Shown here: one piece after another, positions 26,220 through 34,955 of the stretch
How the letters are laid out: each line of letters opens with the position of its first letter
Numbering within the stretch: the first letter of the stretch is position 1
Origin: Deltaproteobacteria bacterium
GTDB taxonomy: Bacteria > JAGRBM01 > JAHCIT01
Direction: 5' to 3'
DNA: 64,000 bases
Assembly (NCBI GenBank): GCA_026129095.1
Contig: JAHCIT010000007.1
Location: 1-64,000, forward strand
The notes under the pieces: generated by a model
The model's input: only the letters and a program-made list of their open reading frames with translations
Database searches by the model: none
Told to the model about the DNA's origin: nothing
Program-made: the position numbers and the translations under genes

Positions 26220-27419
26220 CTATTGCTGGCCTTCCCGCTTGAGGGCACTTTCCAGCACAGCGCCCCCCATCTGCGGCATCCGGAGGTCGGCCAGCAGGTT
26301 CGTCCCGACGCCGCCATTCAGGATCAGCGCGGCGGCGAGTTTCCGTTTCGGATGGGCAAACGCGCCCGATCCGCCAAATCCATAATGCCCGAACGCCCCG
26401 CGAGGAATCCCCTTGGTCGTTCCGGCCATGTGGTATCCAAGCCGCCACTGCATGTCGAGCGGCACCACCTTGTCGGTCCCGCGAACCTGAATCTGCGAAA
26501 TCTTGCTGATGGTGTCCTCCGAGAGCAGGCGCACACCATCGAACTCCCCGCCGTTGGCGAGCGTGGCGTACAGTTTTGCCAGCGACCGGGCGGTGAACAC
26601 GCCGTTCGCGCCGGGGATCGACGCCTTTACCGCCTCGGGCGAAGAGAAGTCGAACTTGCCGACGCCCCTTGGAGCCAGCGCCTGCGCCATCCGGACGACC
26701 TGTGGTATCCGGCCCAGTATCTGGCGCCGCAGATCGGGGCCTTTTTTCTTTCCGCGCTTCCCCTTGGGCTTCGGCGTGGCGGATTTCATGGCCGACACGA
26801 GCCGGGACACTCGCAGCAACTCTTCTTCCGGCACGCCGATATAGAGTCCATCGAGCTTGAGCGGATCGGCGATCTCGGATTTCAGGAACTCCGGCATCGT
26901 CTTGCCCGAAACGCGCCTGACCAGTTCCCCTACCAGCCATCCATAGGTGAGCGCATGGTAGGCGCTGCCCCGCCCCGGCTTCATCTGGGTTTCGGCGGCA
27001 GCGAGTTTCTCGACCATATGCTCCCAGTCGAGCATGTTTTCGGCCCGGTCGATAAGCCGCCGGATGCCGAACAGGCCGGCCTGGTGTGTAAGCACATGAC
27101 GGACCGTAATGTCCTGCTTCCCTTTCTGCGAGAACTCCGGCCAGTACCTTGAAACCGGCGTGTCGTAGTCGATCAGCCCCCGGTCCGCACAGATGTGCAG
27201 CGCGGTCGAGGCGACTCCCTTGGTCGTCGAGAACGAGACCGCCATCGTATCGGCGTGCCAGGGAGTCCCCTTGTCGTCCATGACGCCACCCCAGATGTCC
27301 ACGACCTTTTCCTTGCCGTGATAGACACAGACAGCCGCGCCGCCCGGAAAATCCTTCAGCATCTTCTCAAGCGTCTGTCCGACGCGCCAGAAGTCCGGAT
27401 GCAGGTGTCCGTGAATCAT
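26220..27419 (-). CDS. serine hydrolase, beta-lactamase/EstB family, paralogue A
   Basis: The 399-residue protein belongs to the class C beta-lactamase-like hydrolases. The nucleophile motif is STTK with S64 and K67; the second motif is the Tyr in YGW (159-161); GHYGFGGSG near the C-terminus replaces the KTG box. This pattern fits esterases or D-stereospecific peptidases better than true beta-lactamases. No signal peptide is seen, so it probably acts in the cytoplasm. GGAG precedes the ATG. It lies just downstream of a paralogue, with a 33-bp gap. Confidence 0.88.
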   Translation of the reverse strand: MIHGHLHPDFWRVGQTLEKMLKDFPGGAAVCVYHGKEKVVDIWGGVMDDKGTPWHADTMAVSFSTTKGVASTALHICADRGLIDYDTPVSRYWPEFSQKGKQDITVRHVLTHQAGLFGIRRLIDRAENMLDWEHMVEKLAAAETQMKPGRGSAYHALTYGWLVGELVRRVSGKTMPEFLKSEIADPLKLDGLYIGVPEEELLRVSRLVSAMKSATPKPKGKRGKKKGPDLRRQILGRIPQVVRMAQALAPRGVGKFDFSSPEAVKASIPGANGVFTARSLAKLYATLANGGEFDGVRLLSEDTISKISQIQVRGTDKVVPLDMQWRLGYHMAGTTKGIPRGAFGHYGFGGSGAFAHPKRKLAAALILNGGVGTNLLADLRMPQMGGAVLESALKREGQQ

Positions 27420-27452
27420 GATTGTCTCCTCATTCCCATTGCCCGGTGGATT

Positions 27453-28703
27453 TCAGGCGGACTGCCTCAAGGCGCCCAGCCGGTCCTGATTCTCGCGCAC
27501 GGACTGGCCGCGTGCCTTCACGCTCTCTACTGCCGCGCCGCCAATCCGGCCGATCCGCAGGTCGCCCAGCAGGTTCGACCCCACGCCGCCGTTTACGACC
27601 ATGCCGACCGACAGCCGGCGCCGCGGGCACATGAATCCGCCCGACCCCCCGAAACCAAAGTGGCCAAAACCGTCGCTCAGGGTGCCCTTCGTCGTGAAAG
27701 CCGCGTGGTATCCGAGCCGCCACTGCATGTCGAGCGGGATCACCCGGTCCCTGCCGCGAAGCTGGATACGGCTGATCTTGCCGATTGTCTGGTCCGACAG
27801 GATCCGGCCGCCTTCCAGATGTCCCCCATTGGCCATCGCCGCATAAAGACGGGCCAGCGACCGGGCGGTGAACACGCCGTTCGCCGCCGGGATCTGGGCG
27901 CGGACGATCTCGGGTGCGGAAAAGTCGTAGTGGGCAACCCCCCGGGCAGCCAGCGCATGAAGTATCCGCCTGAACACCGGCACGCTTTCGATCAGCCGGT
28001 GCTGGATCGGTGGGCCGCCATCGCGCTTCACGCCGGGCCGGGTGTCGGGCACCACCTTCTTCATGGTGCCCATCGTATCCACCAGCCGGGCAACCCGCGG
28101 CAGTTCTTTCTCGGGGACTCCGATATAAAGGCCGTCGAGCTTCAGGGGTCCGGCCACCTCTGACTGGAGAAATTCGCCGATCGTCTTCCCCGATACCCGG
28201 CGCACCAGTTCGCCGATGATCCACCCGTAAGTGAGTGCGTGATAGGCGCTCCCCGCACCCGGCTTGATCTGGGTACCGGCGGTCGCCAGCTTATCGACCA
28301 TGTGGTCCCAATCGAGCATGTGGTCCGCATGCTCAATCAAACGACGGATGCCGAACAGCCCTGCCTGATGGGTCAGCGCGTGGCGGACGGTGATTTCATG
28401 CTTTCCGTTCTGGGCGAACTCGGGCCAGTATTTCGCTATGGGAGCATCGTAGTCGATGAGCCCCCGGTCGGCGCAGACGTGGAGCGCCGTCGAGGCAATC
28501 CCCTTCGTCGTGGAGAACGACACGGACATCGTGTCCTCCCGCCAGGGCGTTCCCTGCACGTCCATCGTTCCGCCCCAGATGTCGGCAACTTTCTCGCCTT
28601 CATGGTAAACACAGACGGCCGCACCGCCCGGAAACTGCTTCAGAATCTTGCCAAGGGTTTCACCCACCCGCCAGAAGTCCGGGTGCAACTGTCCCTGAAT
28701 CAT
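27453..28703 (-). CDS. serine hydrolase, beta-lactamase/EstB family, paralogue B
   Basis: The 416-residue protein parallels paralogue A along its length. It keeps STTK (S64, K67), YGW in the second motif and HFGFGGSGG near the C-terminus. N-termini are nearly identical (HPDFWRVG). The ATG at 28703 with GGGGAG upstream gives the same N-terminus as A; a longer start exists at 28742 but adds unrelated residues. The pair is a tandem duplication with some divergence in the central loop (residues ~195-225), which may change substrate range. Confidence 0.88.
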   Translation of the reverse strand: MIQGQLHPDFWRVGETLGKILKQFPGGAAVCVYHEGEKVADIWGGTMDVQGTPWREDTMSVSFSTTKGIASTALHVCADRGLIDYDAPIAKYWPEFAQNGKHEITVRHALTHQAGLFGIRRLIEHADHMLDWDHMVDKLATAGTQIKPGAGSAYHALTYGWIIGELVRRVSGKTIGEFLQSEVAGPLKLDGLYIGVPEKELPRVARLVDTMGTMKKVVPDTRPGVKRDGGPPIQHRLIESVPVFRRILHALAARGVAHYDFSAPEIVRAQIPAANGVFTARSLARLYAAMANGGHLEGGRILSDQTIGKISRIQLRGRDRVIPLDMQWRLGYHAAFTTKGTLSDGFGHFGFGGSGGFMCPRRRLSVGMVVNGGVGSNLLGDLRIGRIGGAAVESVKARGQSVRENQDRLGALRQSA

Positions 28704-28884
28704 GTTCGCCAACTCCCCGCTCCATACATGCCAGCCGGTCACCGTAACATCACCGCTGCATCAGCCCGCCTGTCGTGCTATTGTTAACCTGTATTGACGC
28801 GTCTCGGCAATCCAGAATTTTACGCCGTTTTACCAAGCAAAACGATTACTGGCTGGAGTCTGAAAGGCAGGAGCTACCCATAAA

Positions 28885-29166
28885 ATGAGCAGTTCCGCAA
28901 AAGATTACTTCGTCTCACGGGTAAACACGCTGGCACTGGAACGGACCCGGGAAATCGAACGCAGGCACAACTCCTGCGTGAGCGCCGATGCCGGAGTGAA
29001 GGCTCTCGCCAGCCTGTTCCGCCCCGAGCGACTGCCCGCCTCAACCGGAGATCTGGACCGGCTGGCAAAGTCCCTCGTTGACTGGTCGCTTCCACTCGAC
29101 CGCGATGCTCCGCCCATACAGCGCCCCTACCGCGATGAAGATATCGAAGGCGACTGGAACCAGTGA
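28885..29166 (+). CDS. small hypothetical protein
   Basis: The 93-residue, charged, soluble protein has predicted helices in its first half (YFVSRVNTLALERTREIERRHNSC) and a proline-rich acidic tail. No known family is recognised. An AGGAG-like site lies 12 nt upstream, and the coding bias fits its neighbours. It is the first of three small plus-strand genes that include two lipoproteins, so it may be co-transcribed with them. Confidence 0.55.
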   Translation: MSSSAKDYFVSRVNTLALERTREIERRHNSCVSADAGVKALASLFRPERLPASTGDLDRLAKSLVDWSLPLDRDAPPIQRPYRDEDIEGDWNQ

Positions 29167-29222
29167 ACTGTTTTTCATTTTGAAACGGCCTTTCCGGCAG
29201 TCACAATCCGAACACAACGACG

Positions 29223-30011
29223 ATGCAACAGGCTCATACGATCTCCCCATGGCGGCTTTTCCCTTTTGCGCTAACGGCGCTCCTCATCCTGTCCGCCTGT
29301 GGTTCCAAGCCGGCTTCCAAGGCTCATGCCGTGCCAACGATTTCTACGCAGAAGCCCACCGATCTGAAAGGCGAGGAAACGCTCTCCATCGACGTGGAAG
29401 CGCCGCCAGTGACGGCTCCCCACGGCGGGTTTCTGTTCCATGCGGGTGGAGCCATGCTGGAACTGGTCCTCGCACCGGATATCCAGCGGCTCTATCTTCT
29501 CGACAAGACGGGCCAGCCGGTAAAGCCGCCCGATGACTGCATCCGGTTCTCCCTGATGATGGAATCGGGCGACGTGGCGGATTTCCGGCGCAAGGAGGGC
29601 ACCTTCGAAACCAGGGAACTGGGGGCCGCAGCCTCCGACGGACTCAAGGGACGGCTGTTTTTTGCCCAGTGCCCCATCGAAGGCGTGAGTTCCGTTCCGG
29701 TCGAGATCAATCCGGATGTGCAACGGTTCGCCGCTCACGGCGGACGTATCTTTTACCTTTCAAACATCATCGTCGAGGTTGCTAGTGAGCCAGGCACGCT
29801 CAAGCTGTGGGTTTCCAGCCGTGAAACACCCCAGGGACCGGCCGTGCAGATCCGGAGCGTTTCCCTCACGGATGCAGGGGGCACCGACATCCCACTCAAA
29901 CCGGCGGGCAAGGCGGCATTCACCGCCGTTCGCCCCGAATCCGGTACCGATGGCGTAATCACCGTGGGCACTGCCAGGGAGTCCGTGTCCATCGAAGTCG
30001 GCTGGGAATAG
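29223..30011 (+). CDS. putative lipoprotein of unknown function
   Basis: The 262-residue protein begins with a signal peptide ending in the lipobox LSAC (Cys near 26), so it should be lipid-anchored. The mature part is beta-rich with an APHGGFLFHAGG segment resembling metal- or copper-associated export proteins, but no family can be assigned. It is followed 4 bp later by a second lipoprotein gene. The two may form an envelope-associated pair. Confidence 0.7.
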   Translation: MQQAHTISPWRLFPFALTALLILSACGSKPASKAHAVPTISTQKPTDLKGEETLSIDVEAPPVTAPHGGFLFHAGGAMLELVLAPDIQRLYLLDKTGQPVKPPDDCIRFSLMMESGDVADFRRKEGTFETRELGAAASDGLKGRLFFAQCPIEGVSSVPVEINPDVQRFAAHGGRIFYLSNIIVEVASEPGTLKLWVSSRETPQGPAVQIRSVSLTDAGGTDIPLKPAGKAAFTAVRPESGTDGVITVGTARESVSIEVGWE

Positions 30012-30015
30012 CGTG

Positions 30016-30405
30016 ATGAGAAGCCGCACCCTCGCATTGTTATTCGGGCTCATTCTGGCCACTGCCTGTGATCGCGGCCAGGCAAAACCCCCTGAAACCT
30101 GCCCGGAACTGTCCCGGGCTCTCGCCAGTGAACTTGCCCGGCTCCAGTCCTGCACAGCGGACAGCGAGTGTGGCAAGCCGGTCCCGACCTTCGGGAGCTG
30201 CGGATGCACCTATGATCATGTGGTCCGGAAGGATGCCGACACCGCCACCTATGAGAAGCTCTATGGCGAAATGCAGGCAAAGGAGTGCGCCGAGTCCGGC
30301 CTCATGGGCATCTGCGACTGCAAGCCATCGAGCGGTTTTGGCTGCAGCGCCGGCAAGTGCGCCTGGAAGATGAGCGGCACTGCCGGGGGCCTGATCGCCA
30401 ACTAG
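30016..30405 (+). CDS. small Cys-rich lipoprotein
   Basis: The 129-residue product has a short signal with lipobox ATAC (Cys near 18). The mature protein has at least ten cysteines, including CTADSECGKP, GSCGCTY and GICDCKPSSGFGCSAGKC, probably all in disulfides. Such Cys-rich lipoproteins are common in Myxococcota and relatives. Its role is unknown. It follows the previous lipoprotein gene by 4 bp, and a GTG 3 bp upstream is an alternative start. Confidence 0.7.
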   Translation: MRSRTLALLFGLILATACDRGQAKPPETCPELSRALASELARLQSCTADSECGKPVPTFGSCGCTYDHVVRKDADTATYEKLYGEMQAKECAESGLMGICDCKPSSGFGCSAGKCAWKMSGTAGGLIAN

Positions 30406-30409
30406 CAGC

Positions 30410-31246
30410 TCATCCGCCCGCGACTTTCTGCCTGAGCACCGAGATACCGTCAGATGGTCCGGCCCTGCCGCCTCCGGTAAGCATCGCCTCTATGTCGCGG
30501 TGATCCTGACGGACACCATCGTAAACCACGACGATCGATTCATCTCCCGGCACAAGGAAGTTCGTCTCGCCGAACTCCGTGTAACGGGTCGCCCCCGCCG
30601 AAATCACCGCCCACCGGGGCCATTGGGCGAGTGCCAGCAGATCGCCGATGCACTCCAGCGGACCTTCGTCCTGCTGGCTGTTCAGTTTTTCCACAAGCCA
30701 CCGCTGGAGGCCTTCGTAGAAATAGCCGTAACCCAGGACCGGGCTGTCGATGCCATAGGTATGCAGCCTACCGTCCCGGTACAGGTACGAAGCGATCCGG
30801 TAGCTGTCCATCACGCCGCCACGCGCAAAGCGGTCTATGTCGATCCAGTCGCGGCTCAGGCCCTTGGTCGAAATACCCCAGTTCTTCTTCTCGCTGATCT
30901 TGCGTGCCCCCGGGCGGCGGATCGAACAGTCGTTGTAGGCGGCAAACCGGCGTGGCACGACCGCCGAAACCTTCTTACCCTCGTAAACGAGATCACAGAT
31001 AAGCGCGACTTCCGGCTCGATCTGGACATTTCCGCCCCCTTCAGGAAGCACGATCCGGTCATGCGACACAGGGAACTGCCCCAGCCGGTGCCCCGGTGCC
31101 CCCGGCAGGTAAAAGGGGAAAACCCCTTTGGGGGAGTTTTCATCCGTTATCCTGAGGTGTGCAAAATCGGCCGCCTCACCCGCCTGCTTGAGGTGACCCG
31201 CAAAGTTCCCGGCCACACCCAGCCCGATCGCCTTTTCCAGTTCCAT
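30410..31246 (-). CDS. DUF5718 family protein (FAH-like fold)
   Basis: The 278-residue protein opens with LGVAGNFAGHLKQAGEAADF, a mark of DUF5718. The later segments NVQIEPEVALICDLVYE and FAAYNDCSIRRPGARKISEKKNWG resemble fumarylacetoacetate-hydrolase-like enzymes, which cleave or isomerise carboxylic intermediates with a divalent metal (E/E/D ligands). Its actual substrate is not known. The start at 31246 removes an unrelated N-terminal extension. It is convergent with the Cys-rich lipoprotein gene (4-bp gap). Confidence 0.75.
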   Translation of the reverse strand: MELEKAIGLGVAGNFAGHLKQAGEAADFAHLRITDENSPKGVFPFYLPGAPGHRLGQFPVSHDRIVLPEGGGNVQIEPEVALICDLVYEGKKVSAVVPRRFAAYNDCSIRRPGARKISEKKNWGISTKGLSRDWIDIDRFARGGVMDSYRIASYLYRDGRLHTYGIDSPVLGYGYFYEGLQRWLVEKLNSQQDEGPLECIGDLLALAQWPRWAVISAGATRYTEFGETNFLVPGDESIVVVYDGVRQDHRDIEAMLTGGGRAGPSDGISVLRQKVAGG

Positions 31247-31322
31247 GTGAAAATGCTCCGCGCCTGTTATAGAGAGTCCTGCATGGGCCGTCCAACGGCC
31301 GCCAGTACAGGGAGCCCTGCCA

Positions 31323-32174
31323 ATGCCCAATACGATCCAGACCGACCTGTCGGAACGCATTTTCACGATCACGCTTCACCGCCCCGAACGGATGAATGCC
31401 TTTACGCTTGAGATGGCCGATGAACTGATCGCCGCCTTCGACGAGGCAGATGCCAACGATGACGTTCGCGCCGTGATCGTCACCGGCAGCGGCAAGGCAT
31501 TTTGCGCGGGGGCCGATCTCGGGATGGGCGGAAACTCCTTCAATTCCGCAGGCCGGGACACGCTGGAGACGCATCGTGACTCGGGAGGGCGAGTTACCTT
31601 GAGGATTTTCGAATCGAGAAAGCCCGTCATCGGCGCCATCAACGGTGCGGCGGTGGGCGTCGGCGCAACCATGACACTCCCGATGGACGTCCGGCTCGCC
31701 AGCCGCGACGCCAGATTCGGCTTTGTCTTTGCCCGCCGCGGCCTAGTGCCCGAGGCGTGCAGTTCATGGTTTCTCCCCCGCATCGCGGGCATCGCGCAGG
31801 CCATGGAGTGGGTAGCCACCGGGCGCGTATTCCCTGCACAGGAAGCGCTCGATGGAAAGCTCGTGTCGCGCCTTTATGACGCTCCCGACCTCATCCCGGC
31901 CGCAAGGATGCTGGCCAGGGAGTGCGCCGACAATACCAGTGCCGTTTCCATCGCCGTTTCCCGCCAGCTCCTGTGGCGGATGATGGGTGCCAGTCACCCG
32001 ATGGAAGCGCACCGGATCGATTCGAAGTGTATTTTCCATATGGGCCAGACCGCCGATGTCGCCGAAGGCGTCACCAGTTTCCTCCAGAAACGCCCGCCGA
32101 ACTTCCCCCTCAAGGTGTCCAGGGATATGCCGCCCTTTTACCCGTGGTGGAAGGATGAGCCATTCCGGCCATAA
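31323..32174 (+). CDS. enoyl-CoA hydratase/isomerase family protein
   Basis: The 283-residue crotonase has HRPERMNAFT (18-27), the oxyanion-hole segment GSGKAFCAGADLGMGG (around 55-70) and INGAAVGVGATMTLPMD (105-121). Glutamate in GLVPEACSS is at the usual catalytic position. It should hydrate or isomerise enoyl-CoA in beta-oxidation or a related route. It overlaps the following rsgA gene by ~20 bp, suggesting coupled expression. Upstream lies the divergent DUF5718 gene. Confidence 0.88.
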   Translation: MPNTIQTDLSERIFTITLHRPERMNAFTLEMADELIAAFDEADANDDVRAVIVTGSGKAFCAGADLGMGGNSFNSAGRDTLETHRDSGGRVTLRIFESRKPVIGAINGAAVGVGATMTLPMDVRLASRDARFGFVFARRGLVPEACSSWFLPRIAGIAQAMEWVATGRVFPAQEALDGKLVSRLYDAPDLIPAARMLARECADNTSAVSIAVSRQLLWRMMGASHPMEAHRIDSKCIFHMGQTADVAEGVTSFLQKRPPNFPLKVSRDMPPFYPWWKDEPFRP

Positions 32175-33270
32175 TGCCCCTGGACCCATGACTGCCGGAA
32201 AATCACAACTCGAACCACTCGGATGGGGGCCGTTTTTCGCAAACGCGGTTCCACCCGCAGGTGTCCGCTTCGACCGGCCCGCCCGGATCACCGGTGTCGA
32301 AAAAGGCTACTGGTTCGCCGATTCCGGCGAAGGCGAGCCACACCTTGCCACACTGACTGGAAAATTCCGCGAAACTGCCGTGACTCAAGATGCCCTTCCC
32401 GCCGTCGGCGACTGGATCGGCATGGACATTCATCCCGGTGGCGCGAACATTGTCTGGCTTTTCCCGCGACGCACCATGCTCATCCGGAAAGCAGCCGGCA
32501 GGGATTCAGCTCCCCAGCTTCTCGCCGCCAACGTGGACACGGCCCTTGTCGTCACCTCGATGGATGATGATTTCAGCCCGGCGCGTCTGGAGCGCTATCT
32601 CGCCGTCATCCGTGAAGGCGGTGTCCGGCCGGTCATTCTCCTGAGCAAGGCAGATCGGTGCGATGACCCTGCACCTTTTGAAAAGGCTGCGAAGGAAGCT
32701 GCCAGGAACGTGCCGGTACATCTCATCAGTGCGAAAACCGGCTCAGGCCTGGATGACGTGGCAGTGTATCTCACACCCGCCAGCACTACCGTGCTGATTG
32801 GTTCGTCCGGTGTCGGCAAATCGACGCTGATGAACAGACTGGCTGGCTCATACATTGCAGCCACCCGCGAAGTGCGCGAGAGCGACCACAAGGGCCGTCA
32901 CACCACCACCTCACGCAATCTGTACAAACTTCCTTCGGGTGCGCTCATCATCGATACACCCGGCATGCGTGAGCTTGCATTGTGGGAATCAGCCAGCGGG
33001 TTGAAGGAAACCTTCGAGGATATCGAACGGCTCGCCTCCGGATGCCGTTTCACTGACTGCACCCATGATACCGAGCCCGGCTGCGCCGTGAAGGCCGCCA
33101 TCGAGAGCGGGGCACTGGACCGGCGGCGCCTCGAAAGCTGGCACAAGCTCCGGCGCGAGGCCGCCCGTTCCGGTCCGGACGCGAAACAGAAGGCGAAGCA
33201 ACGTGAAAAGCAGATATCGAAACGGATCAGGCAATTCTACAGGGACCGGGACCAGCGTGACGAGGAGTAG
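32155..33270 (+). CDS. rsgA: RsgA, ribosome small-subunit maturation GTPase
   Basis: The ~371-residue protein has an N-terminal OB domain and a circularly permuted GTPase: G4-like LSKAD comes before G1 GSSGVGKS, followed by DTPGMRE. A C-terminal zinc site is formed by CRFTDCTH and the later Cys (GCAVKAA). It checks late 30S subunit assembly. The ATG at 32155 has GGTGG upstream; an alternative ATG at 32188 is also possible. It overlaps the enoyl-CoA hydratase stop. Confidence 0.93.
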   Translation: MSHSGHNAPGPMTAGKSQLEPLGWGPFFANAVPPAGVRFDRPARITGVEKGYWFADSGEGEPHLATLTGKFRETAVTQDALPAVGDWIGMDIHPGGANIVWLFPRRTMLIRKAAGRDSAPQLLAANVDTALVVTSMDDDFSPARLERYLAVIREGGVRPVILLSKADRCDDPAPFEKAAKEAARNVPVHLISAKTGSGLDDVAVYLTPASTTVLIGSSGVGKSTLMNRLAGSYIAATREVRESDHKGRHTTTSRNLYKLPSGALIIDTPGMRELALWESASGLKETFEDIERLASGCRFTDCTHDTEPGCAVKAAIESGALDRRRLESWHKLRREAARSGPDAKQKAKQREKQISKRIRQFYRDRDQRDEE

Positions 33271-33356
33271 CAGCACCCCTTCCTATCCGTTATCACGAAA
33301 GGATAGGTAACGGGTTTCGTTGTTCCTCCCGACCTCCAATCGGTTAGTCTCTTCCC

Positions 33357-33788
33357 ATGACGCTCCACCTCGGCACCATTCCGGTCCGCGAGATGCGCAC
33401 GCATGCGGAACAGGCCTATCCCCATGAGTGCTGCGGCGCACTCGTCGGGAAACGGAATGAAACAGTGGCAACGATCATACGCGCCGTTCCAATGCAGAAC
33501 CTGGATACCGAGCGCGCCCACGACCGGTTCACGCTTGACCCCAGGGAACTGATGCAGGTCGAGCGGGCCGCCGACCGGGACGGCCTCGAATTGATCGGTT
33601 TCTACCACTCCCACCCGGACCACCCCGCCCGCCCCAGCCAGACCGATCTCGCTTTCGCCGGGCCCTGGCCGGGGTTAAGCTGGATCATCATGAGCGTCCA
33701 GAAGGGCACGATGGCCGATATCCGAAGCTGGGTAGTGACTCCCGGCGGAGACCGTTTTGAGGAAGAACCGGTGGAGGCCCCGAAGTGA
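33357..33788 (+). CDS. JAMM/MPN+ metallopeptidase (M67 family)
   Basis: The 143-residue protein carries the complete JAMM zinc site: Glu in HECCGALVG and HSHPDHPARPSQTD, with the second His and the Asp ten residues apart. Bacterial JAMM proteins cleave isopeptide or C-terminal bonds of ubiquitin-like sulfur carriers such as ThiS, MoaD or CysO. Its stop overlaps the next ATG by 4 bp, so it is translated with the LplA-like gene, and an E1-like gene follows. No ubiquitin-like carrier is encoded in this operon. Confidence 0.88.
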   Translation: MTLHLGTIPVREMRTHAEQAYPHECCGALVGKRNETVATIIRAVPMQNLDTERAHDRFTLDPRELMQVERAADRDGLELIGFYHSHPDHPARPSQTDLAFAGPWPGLSWIIMSVQKGTMADIRSWVVTPGGDRFEEEPVEAPK

Positions 33789-34906
33789 GAGTGATCCAGC
33801 CGGTCCGGTGGAGATATATCGTCGAGGAACGCCCCTCGGCGAGCTGGTCATCGGCTGCCAGCGCCTGGCTTCTGGAACGGATGAACGAGGGGTCGCAGCC
33901 GGTGGTCCGCCTGTACGATTTCGCATCGCCCGTGTGCCTGCTCGGCCGTTACCAGCCGGCGGATGTCGAGGTGGACCTGGCCATCTGCCAGCGGAACGGC
34001 GTCGAGATCGGGCGCCGGCTTTCGGGCGGGAAGCTCCTGCGTCTTGGCCCGCAGGCAGTGGGCATGGCGATCCTCGTTCCACCGAAAAAGAAGGGTGGCC
34101 GGGGCCGGACGCCCCGTGAATGGGCCGAACGGGTATCTACCGAGGTCATCGGCGTCATGAATGGCGCGGGTCTGCCAGTAACGGCGGGTGAGCGGGGGCA
34201 AGCGGTGTTCGTCACAAAAGAAGGTGGCCGCGATATCCGCTATCCAGTGGCATCATTCGGCATCCTGGGGACATTGCCGGGCGGCCTTCTCATAGAGACA
34301 TTCATCATCACGCGAACGGCGACCCCATCGCTATCGCCCAACCGCCGTGCCGAGATGGAGTCAATCGGTGATTTCTGGGGCGACCCGGCGGCGATGCCGC
34401 CCGCACTCCAGAGCCGTCTTGATACGCTGGACCGGCCGGCATTTCTCTCGAACCTCGCCCGCGCACTGGAACGTATTCTCGAAGGACCGCCGGACGCCCG
34501 CCCCTGGACCGGTTCCGAGCGCGAAGCAGTGCAGCAGATGGAACGGGAGCAGTTCGACTGCGACAACTGGCGGATCGGCCGCAGTGCCCCGGCAAGCGTG
34601 AACGGCGTCGTCACGGCGCTCACCCGGTCCGGAGCGCTCCGAGCAGCCGTCGAAATCCGCGAGGGCCGCATCTGGGATATCGTCGTGTCAGGTGAGTTTC
34701 GCCTGCCCGAGGGAACTATCGAGAATCTTCACCGGGCACTACGGGGAGAAGCGGCACAGCGGGACCGTGTTGGCCGTATCGTCCATCGCGTTCTCGATCC
34801 TGTACCCGATGGCTACAGCGATCTTGAGCCCAACGAAGCGATTGACGTCATCACTCTCGCCTGCGAACGGGCGCGTCCCGTCCCCGTGCCACGGGGAAGA
34901 GAATAA
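33785..34906 (+). CDS. lipoate-protein ligase A-like protein with altered active site
   Basis: The 373-residue protein matches the LplA fold in both parts. The N-terminal ligase domain has LLGRYQPADVE and GRRLSGGKLL where LplA has RRxSGGG. The C-terminal accessory domain has NWRIGRSAPASVNG and EIREGRIWDIVVSGEF. The catalytic lysine normally found in a GDRKVSG-like loop appears to be replaced (GGRDIRYPV). It may therefore bind lipoyl-AMP without transferring it, or act on another acyl group. It sits between JAMM and E1-like genes, an unusual place for a ligase. Confidence 0.7.
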   Translation: MRVIQPVRWRYIVEERPSASWSSAASAWLLERMNEGSQPVVRLYDFASPVCLLGRYQPADVEVDLAICQRNGVEIGRRLSGGKLLRLGPQAVGMAILVPPKKKGGRGRTPREWAERVSTEVIGVMNGAGLPVTAGERGQAVFVTKEGGRDIRYPVASFGILGTLPGGLLIETFIITRTATPSLSPNRRAEMESIGDFWGDPAAMPPALQSRLDTLDRPAFLSNLARALERILEGPPDARPWTGSEREAVQQMEREQFDCDNWRIGRSAPASVNGVVTALTRSGALRAAVEIREGRIWDIVVSGEFRLPEGTIENLHRALRGEAAQRDRVGRIVHRVLDPVPDGYSDLEPNEAIDVITLACERARPVPVPRGRE

Positions 34907-34955
34907 CCCACTCTTTTCGGCCAGCCCGGGACGGTGTGCTACGCTCCCCTCCGGT

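Noticed and set aside
33282-33313. Inverted repeats CCTATCC/GGATAGG and CCGTTA/TAACGG after rsgA
   Set aside because: They could be a weak terminator, but there is no T-run and the pairings compete; support was too thin for a feature.
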